DNA from: Vandiemenella viatica
Taxonomy: Eukaryota > Arthropoda > Insecta > Orthoptera > Morabidae
Assembly: GCA_031002005.1 (NCBI GenBank)
Contig: JARYHS010013630.1
Span: 233,127,539 to 233,191,538 of the forward strand
DNA length: 64,000 bases
Direction of reading: 5' to 3'
Part shown: in pieces, positions 24,009-35,335 of the stretch
How positions within the stretch are numbered: the first letter of the stretch is position 1
Layout of the letters: the number at the start of each line of letters is the position of its first letter
The notes under the pieces: generated by a model
Told to the model about the DNA's origin: nothing
Seen by the model: only the letters and a program-made list of their open reading frames with translations
Database searches by the model: none
Translations under genes and position numbers: made by a program

Positions 24009-24733
24009 TACATTGCCTGATAAAAAGTGAAGCACCCAGAAAGGAAGGAGTAACAGATATGAAACTTCAGTTGTTGAGAGGTTATGAGGTGTTTTCTTAG
24101 TGGTCCCAAAACGAGTCGAAATTTCAAAGGAGTTGACAGAATGAGCCCACTTACCAGTATATCGTTGCACTACCTCTGGCCCTGACCCATGCATTGGTTT
24201 GTTTGGAAAGGGTGTCATAAAGACGTATTCTTGTTTTAGGAAGGCTGTACCACAACTGCAGTAACTGGTCCTTAATGTAGTGGATACTGGAAAGGTGACA
24301 GAGCCGGTCCCAAATATGTTCTATGAGGGACAGATCTGGGGATCTTGCTGGCCACGGGATTAGCTCAGCATCACACAGACAGCTCATAGAGATGTGTGTT
24401 GTGTGTGGAAAAGCATTTTCCTGTTAAAAATGGCATCAAAATGTATTTCTGACCACCACTAGGGAGGATCACCATATTGTGCACCAAGCACATCGCAACG
24501 TGCCTCTGGATAGGATACAACGGCTTTGTGATACATTTCCTGACCTAATCAGAGCACACAACCAGGCCAGAAGGGGCGCAACACCACACTGATAAGTGGG
24601 CTCATATTGCCAAGTTCTTTGTAACTCTCATTCGATTTTGCAATTACTGAAGTAACATCACATACCCTCTCAACCCGTTAAAATTTATTATGTGTCCTCC
24701 TTCCCTTCTAAGTGTATTTTTGCTGGGAATAAA
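24009..24733 (-). mobile_element. Decayed Tc1-like transposon
   Basis: The left end reads TTGCCTGATAAAAAGTGAAG and then CCAGAAAGGAAGGAG. The reverse complement of the right end reads TTCCCAGCAAAAATACACTT followed by AGAAGGGAAGGAGG. These are imperfect terminal inverted repeats of about 36 bp. The interior carries the 3' end of a Tc1-type transposase on the minus strand. At about 725 bp it has lost roughly half of a normal Tc1 element (about 1.4 kb). Exact ends are uncertain by a few bases. Confidence 0.7.
24151..24390 (-). pseudogene. Tc1-like transposase C-terminal fragment
   Basis: The frame contains PWPARSPDLSLIEHIWDRL, the conserved block around the last catalytic Glu of Tc1/mariner transposases (W.ARSPDL.PIEH.WD). 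Downstream are helices with YDTLSKQ, like the LYDRL/RL.A end of the family. The first two catalytic Asp residues are not present on this fragment. Compared with the copy at 59944-60966 it is short and strongly diverged (Leu for Pro before IEH), so it is a different Tc1 family or an older copy. Confidence 0.8.
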
Positions 24734-26554
24734 ATTATTTTAACGTCAGAGCACAATTTTTATCGTTAGGATTGAGCTCAAAGTCGCTGACTATTTCCTG
24801 CAGGTATTCGTTTTTACTTCTTGTGTTCGCAAAAATGGTGACTGGAGTTTTATTCACTTGAGTATGAGATATCTTTAACAGATTATAGTAATTAATAAGT
24901 ATTGTTGAGTGAAGAAGGTCTAACACATTAACTGGATCTTTTGTATTGTTATATTGTTCAGAAATCATATTGGTAATTGTTTAAAAGTCATATGTGACTG
25001 CAAAATTGCCAAAACCAATACTAAACGAAATATGTCATATCAATAGCGCCATTAATGTTGACAGCAAAGATATATATTGACATCAGTTGTAATACCTCAA
25101 GACTCAGACGTCCTTACCATACGATGAAAACAATCAAATGTTACACATCAGTAAATATTAATTGTGGTAATATTCATAGCTACCAGAAACGCTGATATGT
25201 CCCAAGTTTAGGCTTATATGAAAGTGATGTTATTTTGAAGAAAGTCAAACGTTAGACTTTAATTTGCTCATTATGCGTTCCGTTAGACTAAAACGATGAA
25301 AAGTAGCATAATCCGTATTTGGCAACACCCAGGTATTGTAAAAAAAAATCTGTTCACTAGAAAGATGAAACTACTTGGGTAGATATTGATTCATTAAATT
25401 ATCTTGTTTCAAAATAACCTGTAATTTTTAACATTTCAAGTCATAATAACGTTAAAGCCGCTTATAGTAGATCAAGCTAGATTCGCGCAATAAAATAAAA
25501 GGAATCATTTCACAAGACTTTCAATTAAATGAAAATTGTAACTCTCACAATTCAAATATGTTTTCTAGTTGATCAATAATCGAATTATATCTCCATATAT
25601 ATTAATGTATATCTTTTCTTCTATGCTGCTATCGTCTCTCTAGTCAAAATGAATCCATATCACATTTGCCATCCAACGAATTTTCAATCAGATAGTCATT
25701 ACATCAAACACCCTAAATTATTAAACCACTGGGCTGAGCCGTAAAGCTAATGAATACTAAACACACAAATTAACACTACACTAAATGCAAACAGACAGAT
25801 ACACACAACAGTTTTACTCTGCGCAGGCATTAACCTCACAGCATAAGCTCAGTACCACTGCAGTGGCTATTGAATCCTATTCTTCTTGTCTTCTTACCAA
25901 TATCGATTCGAATGTCTGAACATTTGTTTACTTTTGATACCTCTCCATCGTGTAATTCAAGCATTAACTGTGCCTCGACTCTTCTAGGTTCAATTCTATT
26001 ACAGTAAATTCAAACATTACTTAACCACAATACCCAATATTGTAGGAAACACTGCAATGTTACTGACTTTCACTTCTTTTGGGAAGAAGTATCTATTTTG
26101 ATTAGTTATGGAGTAGCGCGCCCCACAATATTTCACCCGTGTCTTACATTGATTTACTGTATTTAAGTTTGATAACTGCGCCAGGAATCTGGAACTGCAT
26201 ACGCATGGGGGCAAGGTTCATCAAACACGATAGAGGATCTGCGTTCTGTGAAGGTTAGTAAACGCGTTACAGAGGAATATTTAAACTCTGGATATTATTG
26301 TATAATGAATTGCTTGTGAAAGAAATCGGGTTTGCTTGAGAATTTCGTTTGTGAAGTCAGTTCATAAGTGAGATGGAAAAACGAGAAGGAGTTAAGATGA
26401 CATTTTTGTATCTGGTATTCTGGAAAGTAATTAACGGATGTAGTTAACAATAAGTAACCATCGCAATTAGTTACTAAGGTTGCTTGAGTGTTTATCGGGT
26501 TACCGCTATGTATGACGGCAGTCGGATACCCGTTCGTGCTGATTTCTAGCTCGA
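24734..26554. other. AT-rich intergenic sequence
   Basis: A minus-strand frame at 24735-24968 (MISEQYNNTKDPVNVLDLLH...) has a plausible protein-like composition but no family I can name; I do not call it a gene. The rest is AT-rich without structure. Confidence 0.4.
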
Positions 26555-26908
26555 ATTATTGCTACCTGTGTCTGGCAGTGTAAGTTTTCTTTGGCAGCCC
26601 CAACAGGTAGGCCGCCCGCAGCACTCGGGTTGGCGGTCGCTTTCTTATCGGAGCTTGCTGGCGCGCGAGCGGTCTTCACGGCCGGCGGGCATGTATTATT
26701 CAGGGGCGCCCGGACATCGGCGGACCCGACCCGCCGCCTGGCTAAACACTCCTTTATTCATGACGGGCGCCGCGCAGCCACCGACAAAACGCTTGCTGCC
26801 TCCATCTTTCTGCTGCAACACGTGCGCAGCCTCCTCTTTTCCTTCTGGAAGTGGTCCTCCCTTATGAAACGTCTGCTGTGCACCAACAGTAACAACTGCG
26901 CTGTTTAG
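26555..26908. other. CpG-rich island
   Basis: A sharply bounded GC- and CpG-rich block (for example GGCGCGCGAGCGG near 26661 and GGGCGCCGCGCAGCC near 26764) in AT-rich DNA. Two overlapping plus frames (26559-26867 and 26591-26908) stay open mainly because of composition. Nothing shows whether it is a promoter or first exon, an old GC-rich repeat or a conserved element. Confidence 0.4.
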
Positions 26909-29564
26909 AAATGTGTTTGCACAAATTATTCAAGTCAGAAACACACAAAATCCTTTCATAAAAAGTTATGATAAGAGTCTACGAAGTTCTGATAACACTC
27001 TACGAATGGAGGTGTCAGTATTAACACAAAGAAACAGAGAAAGCTATACTCTTTCATCTATATAATAGCTTCACTCCTATAGTGACCTTAGATATAGCAC
27101 ATCAGTAATAACATTATTACACATGCACAATCACTGTCTCACATGAAAGGAATTTAAGGTACACTACATAAAACATGCCATCGCCCTAGAAAAACAGACA
27201 AAAACAAATATGTTTAAGAATAATTAACATTCTAATACTCTCATAATAGTTATTCAAATACGAATGCAAAAAAAAGAAAAAGAAAATAAAGTTATAGAAT
27301 TCAATAGAACCTTGCACTCAATATGAAAGCGGAAACTGAATGTGTTATAGGTATTTATCCTCGAATATCGTACATATGGAAAGAATCTGGTACAAAAAAG
27401 AAAAAGTTCAACCATAAACGCTGTCGGAAATAGTTGAAGAAGGAAGTATGCAGAGTTAGAGAAGACGTGATGCAGACAAAGACAAAATTCTGGAATACTT
27501 CAAACAAAGTGTATAAAGCCAAAGGTATGTTTTAAGCTATAAATGAAGAGCTAAGGGTAGAGACAACGTTCATAAAACTCTATTGTAACGAAAACTTTAT
27601 CACTATAAGAAAGAAAAGGAGTTAAAAGATTATTCAAAATCATATCTAAACTTCAAGAAAGAGCAGAAATATTTACATATTTTTGTATAAAAATCATATC
27701 CACTTTTTCGAATAAATATGAAGTGCGACATCTAGTGCTTCAAAGTTACCACGTAGGAGAATATACTGAAGAATAGAATTAAAAGTATGCATCGGAGCAG
27801 TTAATGAAATTGAAGGTTATACTTTTACGTCATTACATACAAGAAAATATTTTAAATTTCACTTCGAGAACAGAAGTTAAAAATTTAGTGTTTTACATCT
27901 GATTCATAAAGAAGAAAGTATTGAAAATAGTAATTGGTAAGAGGAGTTTGTGGGAAAATCTTAGGGAAAGACGACACATCTTCAACACAAACGGGATTTT
28001 TCAGTTTGATAGCATAGAAATGGGAGATCTGATTTATTTGAAGCAAATAAATGAGTATTCAGATAGTAATGAATAGGTGGATACGAAGTAATTCATGCAG
28101 AATAGTAGTGGTGAACGATTACATTAAACAAGAAGCTCAAACGGGAGAATGTTGGTAAAAATAAAAGTTTTGAAGTAAATAGTTCTGTCATATTTTTTTA
28201 TTTTTTTTGTAACGGGTAGTACAATACTGCAATTATAACAAATCACACATTTGTTTATTGTATGTCTCTTTCCGCTGAGTGTTTCTTAATTAGTCTGAAA
28301 ATTTTAACATGTTCGAGATAATAATTATTTTTTATGTACATAAACTAACTTCGTAGATTAACGAATTCAGATGATGGATGTGGTGACGTACATATATTCT
28401 TTTTTCAATCTTATACATTTATTTTAGGATATTCCTCCCTAAGTTACATAATTTCTATTGGCATGAATTAGTGAACACAATAGTGTGTTGTAGCAGCAGA
28501 TAAGACCACCCAGTTTTGATCAGCGAAGTCTTTCCCGGCGTTGAGTATAAGTGTAATATTCTGTGGTAGCAAACCGAGTGAAGGTGGTGTTTCTACACAA
28601 TATTTCAGAGATCCAATTTTTCACCAGTTAGCGACAGAGCATAGGATCGCCAGATATCATGTTGTGGGAATACCGCGTTCACTCAGCCAGTTACGCGAAG
28701 CAATTATAATAACCATCCAATTGAATTCTTTGAATTGCTATCCATTGTCTCTGGACTCAAACAGTCCCGCAAATGTGTACAACATATTTGCAAGGGTAAT
28801 CTGCTTTTTCTTTATATCGGTTACCCAATTCAGTGTAAATTATATGCACATGAATTGTTGACCACTTCTTTATTATAACGAATGAATGCAGCTAAAAATA
28901 AAATTATAAGGTTTTATTAGGAAAATTAAAAGGTTTATTGTAAAACTTTAAGATTTTTTTTCAAAACTTCCAAGGATTAAAAAACTTATCAAGGATTAGA
29001 ACGAAGAATAAATTGTATGGATTGTGGGAAGAATTGTTAAGGTTTTTGGCATTCCTATCCGTACAGAGAGTTATAGGCAACTGGCGGAAGAAAATCTTGG
29101 TCCTTGAGAACCACGGCGATGACCTAACATGTAGAAGGTGAAATGGTGTGCAGTGTCGCGCTGGCCTCGTGTATGCACGAAATTGGAATGAAATCAGTCC
29201 GCATGTCAGAAACAGCATCATGAATTTGCCATACACAATTACTATTATTCAGAGACATAAGGGAATAAACACCTAACTCAAATCAGAAAACATATTTCCA
29301 GTCAATGTAAAATCCAGTACAGTTTCAACCGGTTATTCTCTCACAAAATATCCTTCTATATTTTGCCCGTCCTCTACTTACAGCACGGTGACTAGTGTAC
29401 AGCAAGGCGGAATTATTTTCTACTTCTTTTTACAGTATGTTTTTTTTATTTTCCTCCTAGCATTATTTATTGTAACCAAGTGGAAGTGTCGGTTAAATTA
29501 ATAAAGGATACATTCAAAAAAATTTACTACTCACTTGGTCTAAAAACTTCTTCCTTATCCCTTT
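26909..29564. other. AT-rich intergenic sequence
   Basis: Many short frames and no recognised domains. The 106-codon frame at 28541-28861 lacks any family feature. Poly-A/T tracts near 27267 and 28195 are simple sequence. Confidence 0.45.
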
Positions 29565-29785
29565 ACGCCTCGTCTACGTCAAGGTCATTAGAGGCGGGAA
29601 ATAGCTGAGGTCAAACAACGTATAGAAATTCAGCTAATGTATTTTGAAGGAACCACCCTGGCATTCACCTGTAGTTATTTGGGGAGCCATGTAACCAAAT
29701 TCTGGATGACAGCATGGGGATTCTAAATTGCGTCCACTGGAATGTGAAGCCAGAGAGTCATCTCTCGTCGATCAGGATCAGAAGT
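29565..29785 (-). repeat. Old SINE copy
   Basis: The minus strand shows the SINE body order: a head-like segment, GAATCCCCATGCTG, CCAGGGTGGTTCCTTC, and the end words GCCTCTAATGACCTTGACG and GAGGCGTAAAG. The full-length SINE at 6897 has GAATCCCCGTCCGG, CGGGATGCTTCCTTC and GTCTCTAAAGACCTCACTG in the same order. The A and B boxes are mutated. It is an older or sister subfamily. Confidence 0.7.
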
Positions 29786-30997
29786 GAAATATATCTATCA
29801 GTAGACGCTAAATAACTAACGATAAAACAAATTTAATTCCTGTATGCTTTTATATGCGTATTAAAATATAATATTTGCTTAAAAAGATTATCGTTATGAT
29901 GCCAGTTTACTTAGTTAAAGAGAATTCTGTATTACGAAAATGAAAAACATGCCAGAGATATCGCCGGCTAAGCACTAATTCAAGGTATAGGTCTGAACCC
30001 CAGAATTCATGCAATTCAAAGATAAATCATTTGTTATTATTCCAAAAATTTCAGAATTTTCAAAATCTTGGAGAACTGCAGGTTGGAAACAACAATGAAA
30101 AGCAGTTTTTTTAAGGGAGGTATGGACTTCTGGTTTGTCCCATAATATTTAAAGTTTTACTCATCCCCTATTTTGGAGCGGATAACATCCTGTACATGTC
30201 CAAGTCTATGACTCTCCTGGATGATTTTATAGCTTACAGAGAAATTGCACTGTACCCTATAAACAATATTAATTTTAAACATCACTTTCTGCAGAAACTG
30301 CTTCTCTGTATTATTTCGCTGTTTATAACAGTATCACCTTTCCCATTGTAAACGGTTATCATGTATACATACTGTATATTAGGAAACGTATCCTTTTTTC
30401 TTGGGACCATACTCCCCTTCGATTACCGTTTGCTAACTTTTTTTTTCTAGCAGGTGTCTGCAAACACGTAGTGAGAAAGTGTGATACCCAGAAAAATTAA
30501 TTAACTTCACGAAAAGCATTCGAAATGATTGAAGGTATTCACATTTACTGCATAACTGGTAAGCCAGATAAATATACTTGTTACAAACATCTGAAAAATC
30601 TTTTAAATTTTAACCTTTCAGTACAAATTGTATCGGCTAGCTTAATTTGGAATGAAGTATTGATCTGAACAAACATTAGTTCATTTATAAGTGCAAGGAG
30701 GAATAGGGTAAAGAATGATAATAACACACCAGTTTTTCTCGTTCATTTTTGCTGCATGGTTCTCAAAGACCATCTTCTAGCTTGAATCAAATCAGATCTC
30801 CCAGCTCAGGAATAGAGGATGCAGTAGAAAGCTACTTTAATTCTGCGTGAAATGATCACCATTGGCTTGCTGCTCAGCTTTCCTGAACATTGTTCTCAAA
30901 CAAAATTGCCAGCACTGTAGCTTCGAGTCACGCATAGATAACAAGTGCTTCGTTTTGCGGTGGTTTGAGCAGCACGTGGTTTAAATGCGAGAACTCT
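29786..30997. other. AT-rich intergenic sequence
   Basis: No coding frame or repeat terminus identified. Confidence 0.45.
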
Positions 30998-31000
30998 TTA

Positions 31001-32399
31001 ACCCGAGGTGCACATTGAGCTGCGTGGCGCAATAGGGTCAGCGCAGAACATGGCAAGGCAGCACGGAAACAGAAACTGTGTCGGGCAGTTACCCGCGCAT
31101 ATTAGAGCACAGTTTCGTGTGGCAGTTTACAAAGCATCGTTGTGTTCGAGAAAGCGACAAAAAAGCGAAACCAAAACTCGATTTTTGATTTCTGAATCAG
31201 ACTGGGATGCCAAGCTTGGAAAATTGTTATTACTTTATCAGAAGCTGAGTTAGATAAAACTATGGAAAAGTGAGTATATGAAAAGAAGAAACTCTCATCT
31301 GGCTTTTGAAGTGAAAAGAAAATTCTAAAAAGATTTATGCATTATTTCCAGATGACTCCATCGGAGATTCACAGCATAATCTAACGTGTTATTTTCTCGA
31401 CGACGTTTAAATACCTATTGGAACTGAAGAAAATCTGGCACTATTTTCGTGGTTATTTATTTAATTATTTAGCGTTTGATGGTACATGGCATTTATAAGA
31501 ATGAATTTCTCCTTTATTTTATTATATTTTTAAGAAAACTACATAATAGAACATAAGAAACACTTGGAACCAAAAAAGCAGTGTTCAACAAATTATTCGG
31601 GAAATTGTCTTCACAAGAATCCTCCTCTCTCCTTAGCAGTTGGACGGAGAGGAGGTTGCCTTGAAGAGTGAGAAGAAGCAGAAGATCTCATTTCAGTCGG
31701 ACGTGTGCCACGGTTAGAAAAAAAAAGTGTTTCTAGGGGACACCATTGAATGACGTAGTACAAATAATAAGAAAACAAATAATGTAATATTACACAAATT
31801 CTTCACAGGCTTGGAGTACAATGGAACCGATGATGGCGGCAAACCTGTGAAGAATTTGTGTCAAAGATACGCCGGGAAAGCCTTGTTTCTCATAATGTAA
31901 TAACAGCCTATGTATCCATCTCTTCTTAAGTTTTGTTAAAACTGAATTCAAAAAGATAAAATAAAAGTGAAAAATGTAAGTAGACAATTGTATGATAAAT
32001 AAATGCTGAATATACTCGCCACTTGTTGGGATCATTGGTGATCCTTGTTCAAATGTTTTGTTTAAATTTAATTTTTATATATTTAGTATGACTGGTATTG
32101 TGAATCGCAGGGTGGTTACGCACCAATTTACTCAATTTTTCTTATTCCATAGTTGAAATTGATTTTAAAGTAAAGCAAGATTTTAAATAACGCAAGAAGT
32201 GTTACGGCAAAAACCGTCACGAGTGAACTGCGTGACACAGTTTCTGTGTCGTGAACGCAACGTGGCGCAGTCCACGTGCGGCGCAGTACTGCGCTGCCTT
32301 GCGCTACGTCTGAATACACGCTGTTCCGCACCAAAGCGTAGAGAGACAGAAACTGTGCTGCGCCGCCTGCGTCAACTGCGCATCAATGTGCGCCCGGCC
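31001..32399. mobile_element. Possible PIF/Harbinger-like element
   Basis: TTA stands at both ends (30998-31000 and 32400-32402), as expected for the 3-bp TWA target of PIF/Harbinger. The ends are loosely inverted: left ACCCGAGGTGCACATTGAG, right (reverse complement) GGCCGGGCGCACATTGATG. Both ends are rich in GCGCAG-type words and share ACAGAAACTGTGTC..GCAGTT. The centre is AT-rich. A small plus frame at 31008-31253 ends in a charged segment with no certain domain. The TIR match is poor, so this is only a candidate. Confidence 0.4.
31792..31861. repeat. Perfect 18-bp inverted repeat
   Basis: ACACAAATTCTTCACAGG (31792-31809) and its exact reverse complement (31844-31861) are separated by 34 bp. 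A transcript could form a stem-loop. It lies within the possible Harbinger element but not at its ends. Confidence 0.8.
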
Positions 32400-32402
32400 T
32401 TA

Positions 32403-33689
32403 CCCTTACCGCTAGTAATACATACAGTAACATTGAAAACTCTACATAATACTGCAAAGGGTACGTCATTTGGAAAACAATTAAGTGGCATATAAACATT
32501 AATGGGTTCAACTTCAGTACATTGCTTCAAAATGTATGTGTCCAATTGAATCAAAGGCACAAACACTGTTTATCAAAATCTGCGCCACTTAATGTTCATG
32601 TTCTCCGATACTGCTCATACACTTGAAGTGTCAGCCGGTTTTTGGAGAAGTAAAGTTACGATACGGTAAACCAAGTGTTGCTTCTGTTTCTTACTTAACA
32701 ATAATGTGGATGAAGGCACTATACGTACTTCCGGTAGCAGAAATAATGAACCACATTCCTAATCAATTCTCCTCCAAAACCTTCAAAACCGTCCCTAGAA
32801 GGAAATCAACTAACACAAAATGGACAATGCTAGTCAGAAAAGATCTAGGACTACTGGAAATTGGCCCCATTGAAATTTACAGTAGGGATAAGTACAAATC
32901 GTTGATTAAAGCATCCGATTCTCTCCAGACACTAACAGCCAAAACACTGCGCCCTGGACCTGTGGTGAAATGGAAGGTAACGACAGGGCAAGAATGAACT
33001 AACACTGGGCTAGGAAGAGTTAAGAACTACGTAGTACGTAGGGGTGAAAACGCAAAAGAACAATAAAAAATCAACACATTTTCTACAAATAAGTCTAATA
33101 TTGTCAATGAGAACTACATATTAAATCGTGTTATGGCACAATCAGAAAGTACTACTGAAAGCACTACATGCAGCAGAGCACCGATTATCCCAAATAACTG
33201 AGGACGGGGGCTGTTTGGATAACTCATTTTCCAGATAACAGACCATTAACGAAGAAATCTGCACCAGTGTCATAAGAGGAATATGAAACCACAAAACAGT
33301 GATATGTATTAAACGCAGCTACATCCAGCAAATAAATCTTATTTGTACTATATTGTCTATAAAATGTCTTACATATGACACAAACTATGAACTAATTTCG
33401 TTTGACAAGGTCAGTTAGTCAGAACGACCATAAAAGTTTTCCTGTACTACAGTTTGGGACTAGAAGTCCATAATTTTCTTTTCGTTCAGGATAGTCATTA
33501 ATTTTGTTCGCTAATTCTCGCAAATGCTTTCCGTTAATCGATGTTTAGGTTGATCTAAGCTTTATTATATTGATGAATGAATCGTAAACTTTAAGTTACG
33601 CGTTGCAGTAAAACAAATTTGTTTTTAATTTTCACTGCATCAATATTGATGATTTCTTGATTTGTAGGGTGAAAAAGTGGAAGAAATTA
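32403..33689. other. Intergenic sequence
   Basis: The plus frame 32623-32997 (124 codons) has no recognisable domain. At 33179-33240 the words CCGATTATCCCAAATAACTGAGG and TTTGGATAACTCATTTTCC recall ends of pogo/Tigger-type elements, but no partner end or transposase was found. Confidence 0.35.
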
Positions 33690-34110
33690 AAGCGTCGCGC
33701 GTTCACAGCGTTCTCTTGGGGCGGTCAGCAAATCATGGCGCCTCCGATGTCCTTTGAGGCAGGCAGACAGTCGTACGCACCTTCACTTCTGAGGGACATT
33801 TTATTCCTGGAGAGACAGTGTCTCGCTGTGTGCCCTGGTTCCGCTAAAAGATTTCTCTTGTAGCGCGGCCTTTGCTTTGTGGGTGGTTGATTGACGAGAA
33901 AACGCTTTTCCGTTAGCATTCAGCCGTCGCAATGGAAGCTTTCATGTTATTTACCGGTCTCCGCCATGGGACGCGCGCAGCGGGCGGTTGGCAACATTGC
34001 CGATGACAGCAGAGTGGCGCGCCGCGCAGCGCCTCGCGGAGCTGCTTCCCACTGTCGCCGCTAATGCTCGCATCAGAGCTCTTGTCTGCTCTCAGGACCG
34101 CGAGACAGCC
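33690..34110. other. CpG-rich island
   Basis: A GC- and CpG-rich block (GGGACGCGCGCAGCGGGCGG near 33968 and GGCGCGCCGCGCAGCGCC near 34017) with short overlapping frames on both strands and no domain. It resembles the island at 26555-26908 in composition but not visibly in sequence. A candidate promoter/first-exon or old-repeat region; undecided. Confidence 0.4.
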
Positions 34111-34426
34111 GTGCAAAATCATGGACACAGTACTGCTGCAGCTCTGCACAAACAGACCTTCTTTAAAAAAAAAACCCTCTCACTTGAAACGTGTATTATA
34201 ATTTTATTGAAAAATGATATTCACCTGCAATAGTGGTAAACATTTACAAAACAAAAAATGTTTCAACCAGTTATTTTTTCTTGCGGAGTGTGCAGCGCCG
34301 ACAAATAAAGAGCAGATTTCGAGGAGTAAATGCATGTGTGCGGTTAAATAATAAATTAGTTCTTGTTTAGAAAATTTTAAACAAAATAGTATAATGATTA
34401 TGTCGATTTACAACTGTACATTTTAA

Positions 34427-34693
34427 GTGACACGAAGGCTCAGGGCTTTGGAGATTGATATTCATCCGATGAAATATCAACAAAAGTTCCATCTGACCAC
34501 CTGCACCTGTCCACAATATATTTTAAAATTTTCTTTTGTGGGTAAGGGTGTCAGGGATTGGAACCAATTACCATGGAAGGTGATTATTGTTTTACCAAAA
34601 ATGCAGGAGGAATTTAAAATTAAGTTGTTTAAATGCTTAAGTAGGTGGGTGGGGGAATTATGCAACAAAAGTAGATATGATAGTAAAACGTAG
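34427..34693 (+). pseudogene. LINE reverse-transcriptase C-terminal fragment
   Basis: The frame has VGKGVRDWNQLPWKVI followed by a basic helix (EEFKIKLFKCL). This is the pattern at the extreme C-terminus of many LINE polyproteins (R..R.WN.LP..V......F...L), comparable to FFPRTIRDWNAQQ at the end of the copy at 35336-36660. No RT core precedes it. A short 3' fragment of a different LINE is the best reading; an unrelated host frame is possible. Confidence 0.45.
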
Positions 34694-35335
34694 TAATTAA
34701 GGGGTGAATAGGTAACTAGAGAAAATGCGCTCCATCGCAATTCAATTCAGTTCGCTTCAGTCGTCTGACCTTAAGTATATAATAAACTTAAACACACGAA
34801 TTTAATTAAACTTCATGAAAATAAATGCACTTTACAACATTTTGAACTCCTTAGATTTTACAGACATTAACTTAATCCTCCTTGGTTTCGTACTCTCTAT
34901 TGTTATACTGCTTGGCTAGAATAAATACACAATAAAGCTTGCAGTAACTTTTATCAAACAGCCTTAGTTACATTTAATTTACTATCAAATCCATGTTCTG
35001 CTACTACGATTAATGACACCTGTGGATAACATGTTGTAAACACAATTGAAATGATCAAATTGATGAAACCCAATGATTATTTTTTTTTTCGAAAATGCTG
35101 CATATGACCATCAAAGACTTTAGTAAATACACATTTTGCAGCAAAATGTGTTTTTTGCATTATCTCTGTGCGTAATTCAAATTTTCTTGTTTCACATGAT
35201 GGTAAAAATGTTGTATCATGCAGTCACGCGCATTCTGTTATTTACTTGATAAAAGTATACTTATTAATAACTACCATTTGGATGCATGGTGGTGTATGTA
35301 GAAATTCTTTACGTTTTTTTTATACTAAAATAATG
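34694..35335. other. AT-rich intergenic sequence
   Basis: No frame or repeat boundary recognised. Confidence 0.45.

Noticed and set aside
24340..24390. GATTAGCTCAGC, a tRNA A-box-like word
   Set aside because: It lies inside the decayed Tc1 transposase coding region and has no B box.
24735..24968. Minus-strand frame with balanced amino-acid composition
   Set aside because: Only 77 codons, no family recognised, no splice or promoter support; left as unassigned sequence.
33179..33240. Pogo/Tigger-like terminal sequence (CCGATTATCC...)
   Set aside because: No inverted partner and no transposase nearby; the resemblance is short.
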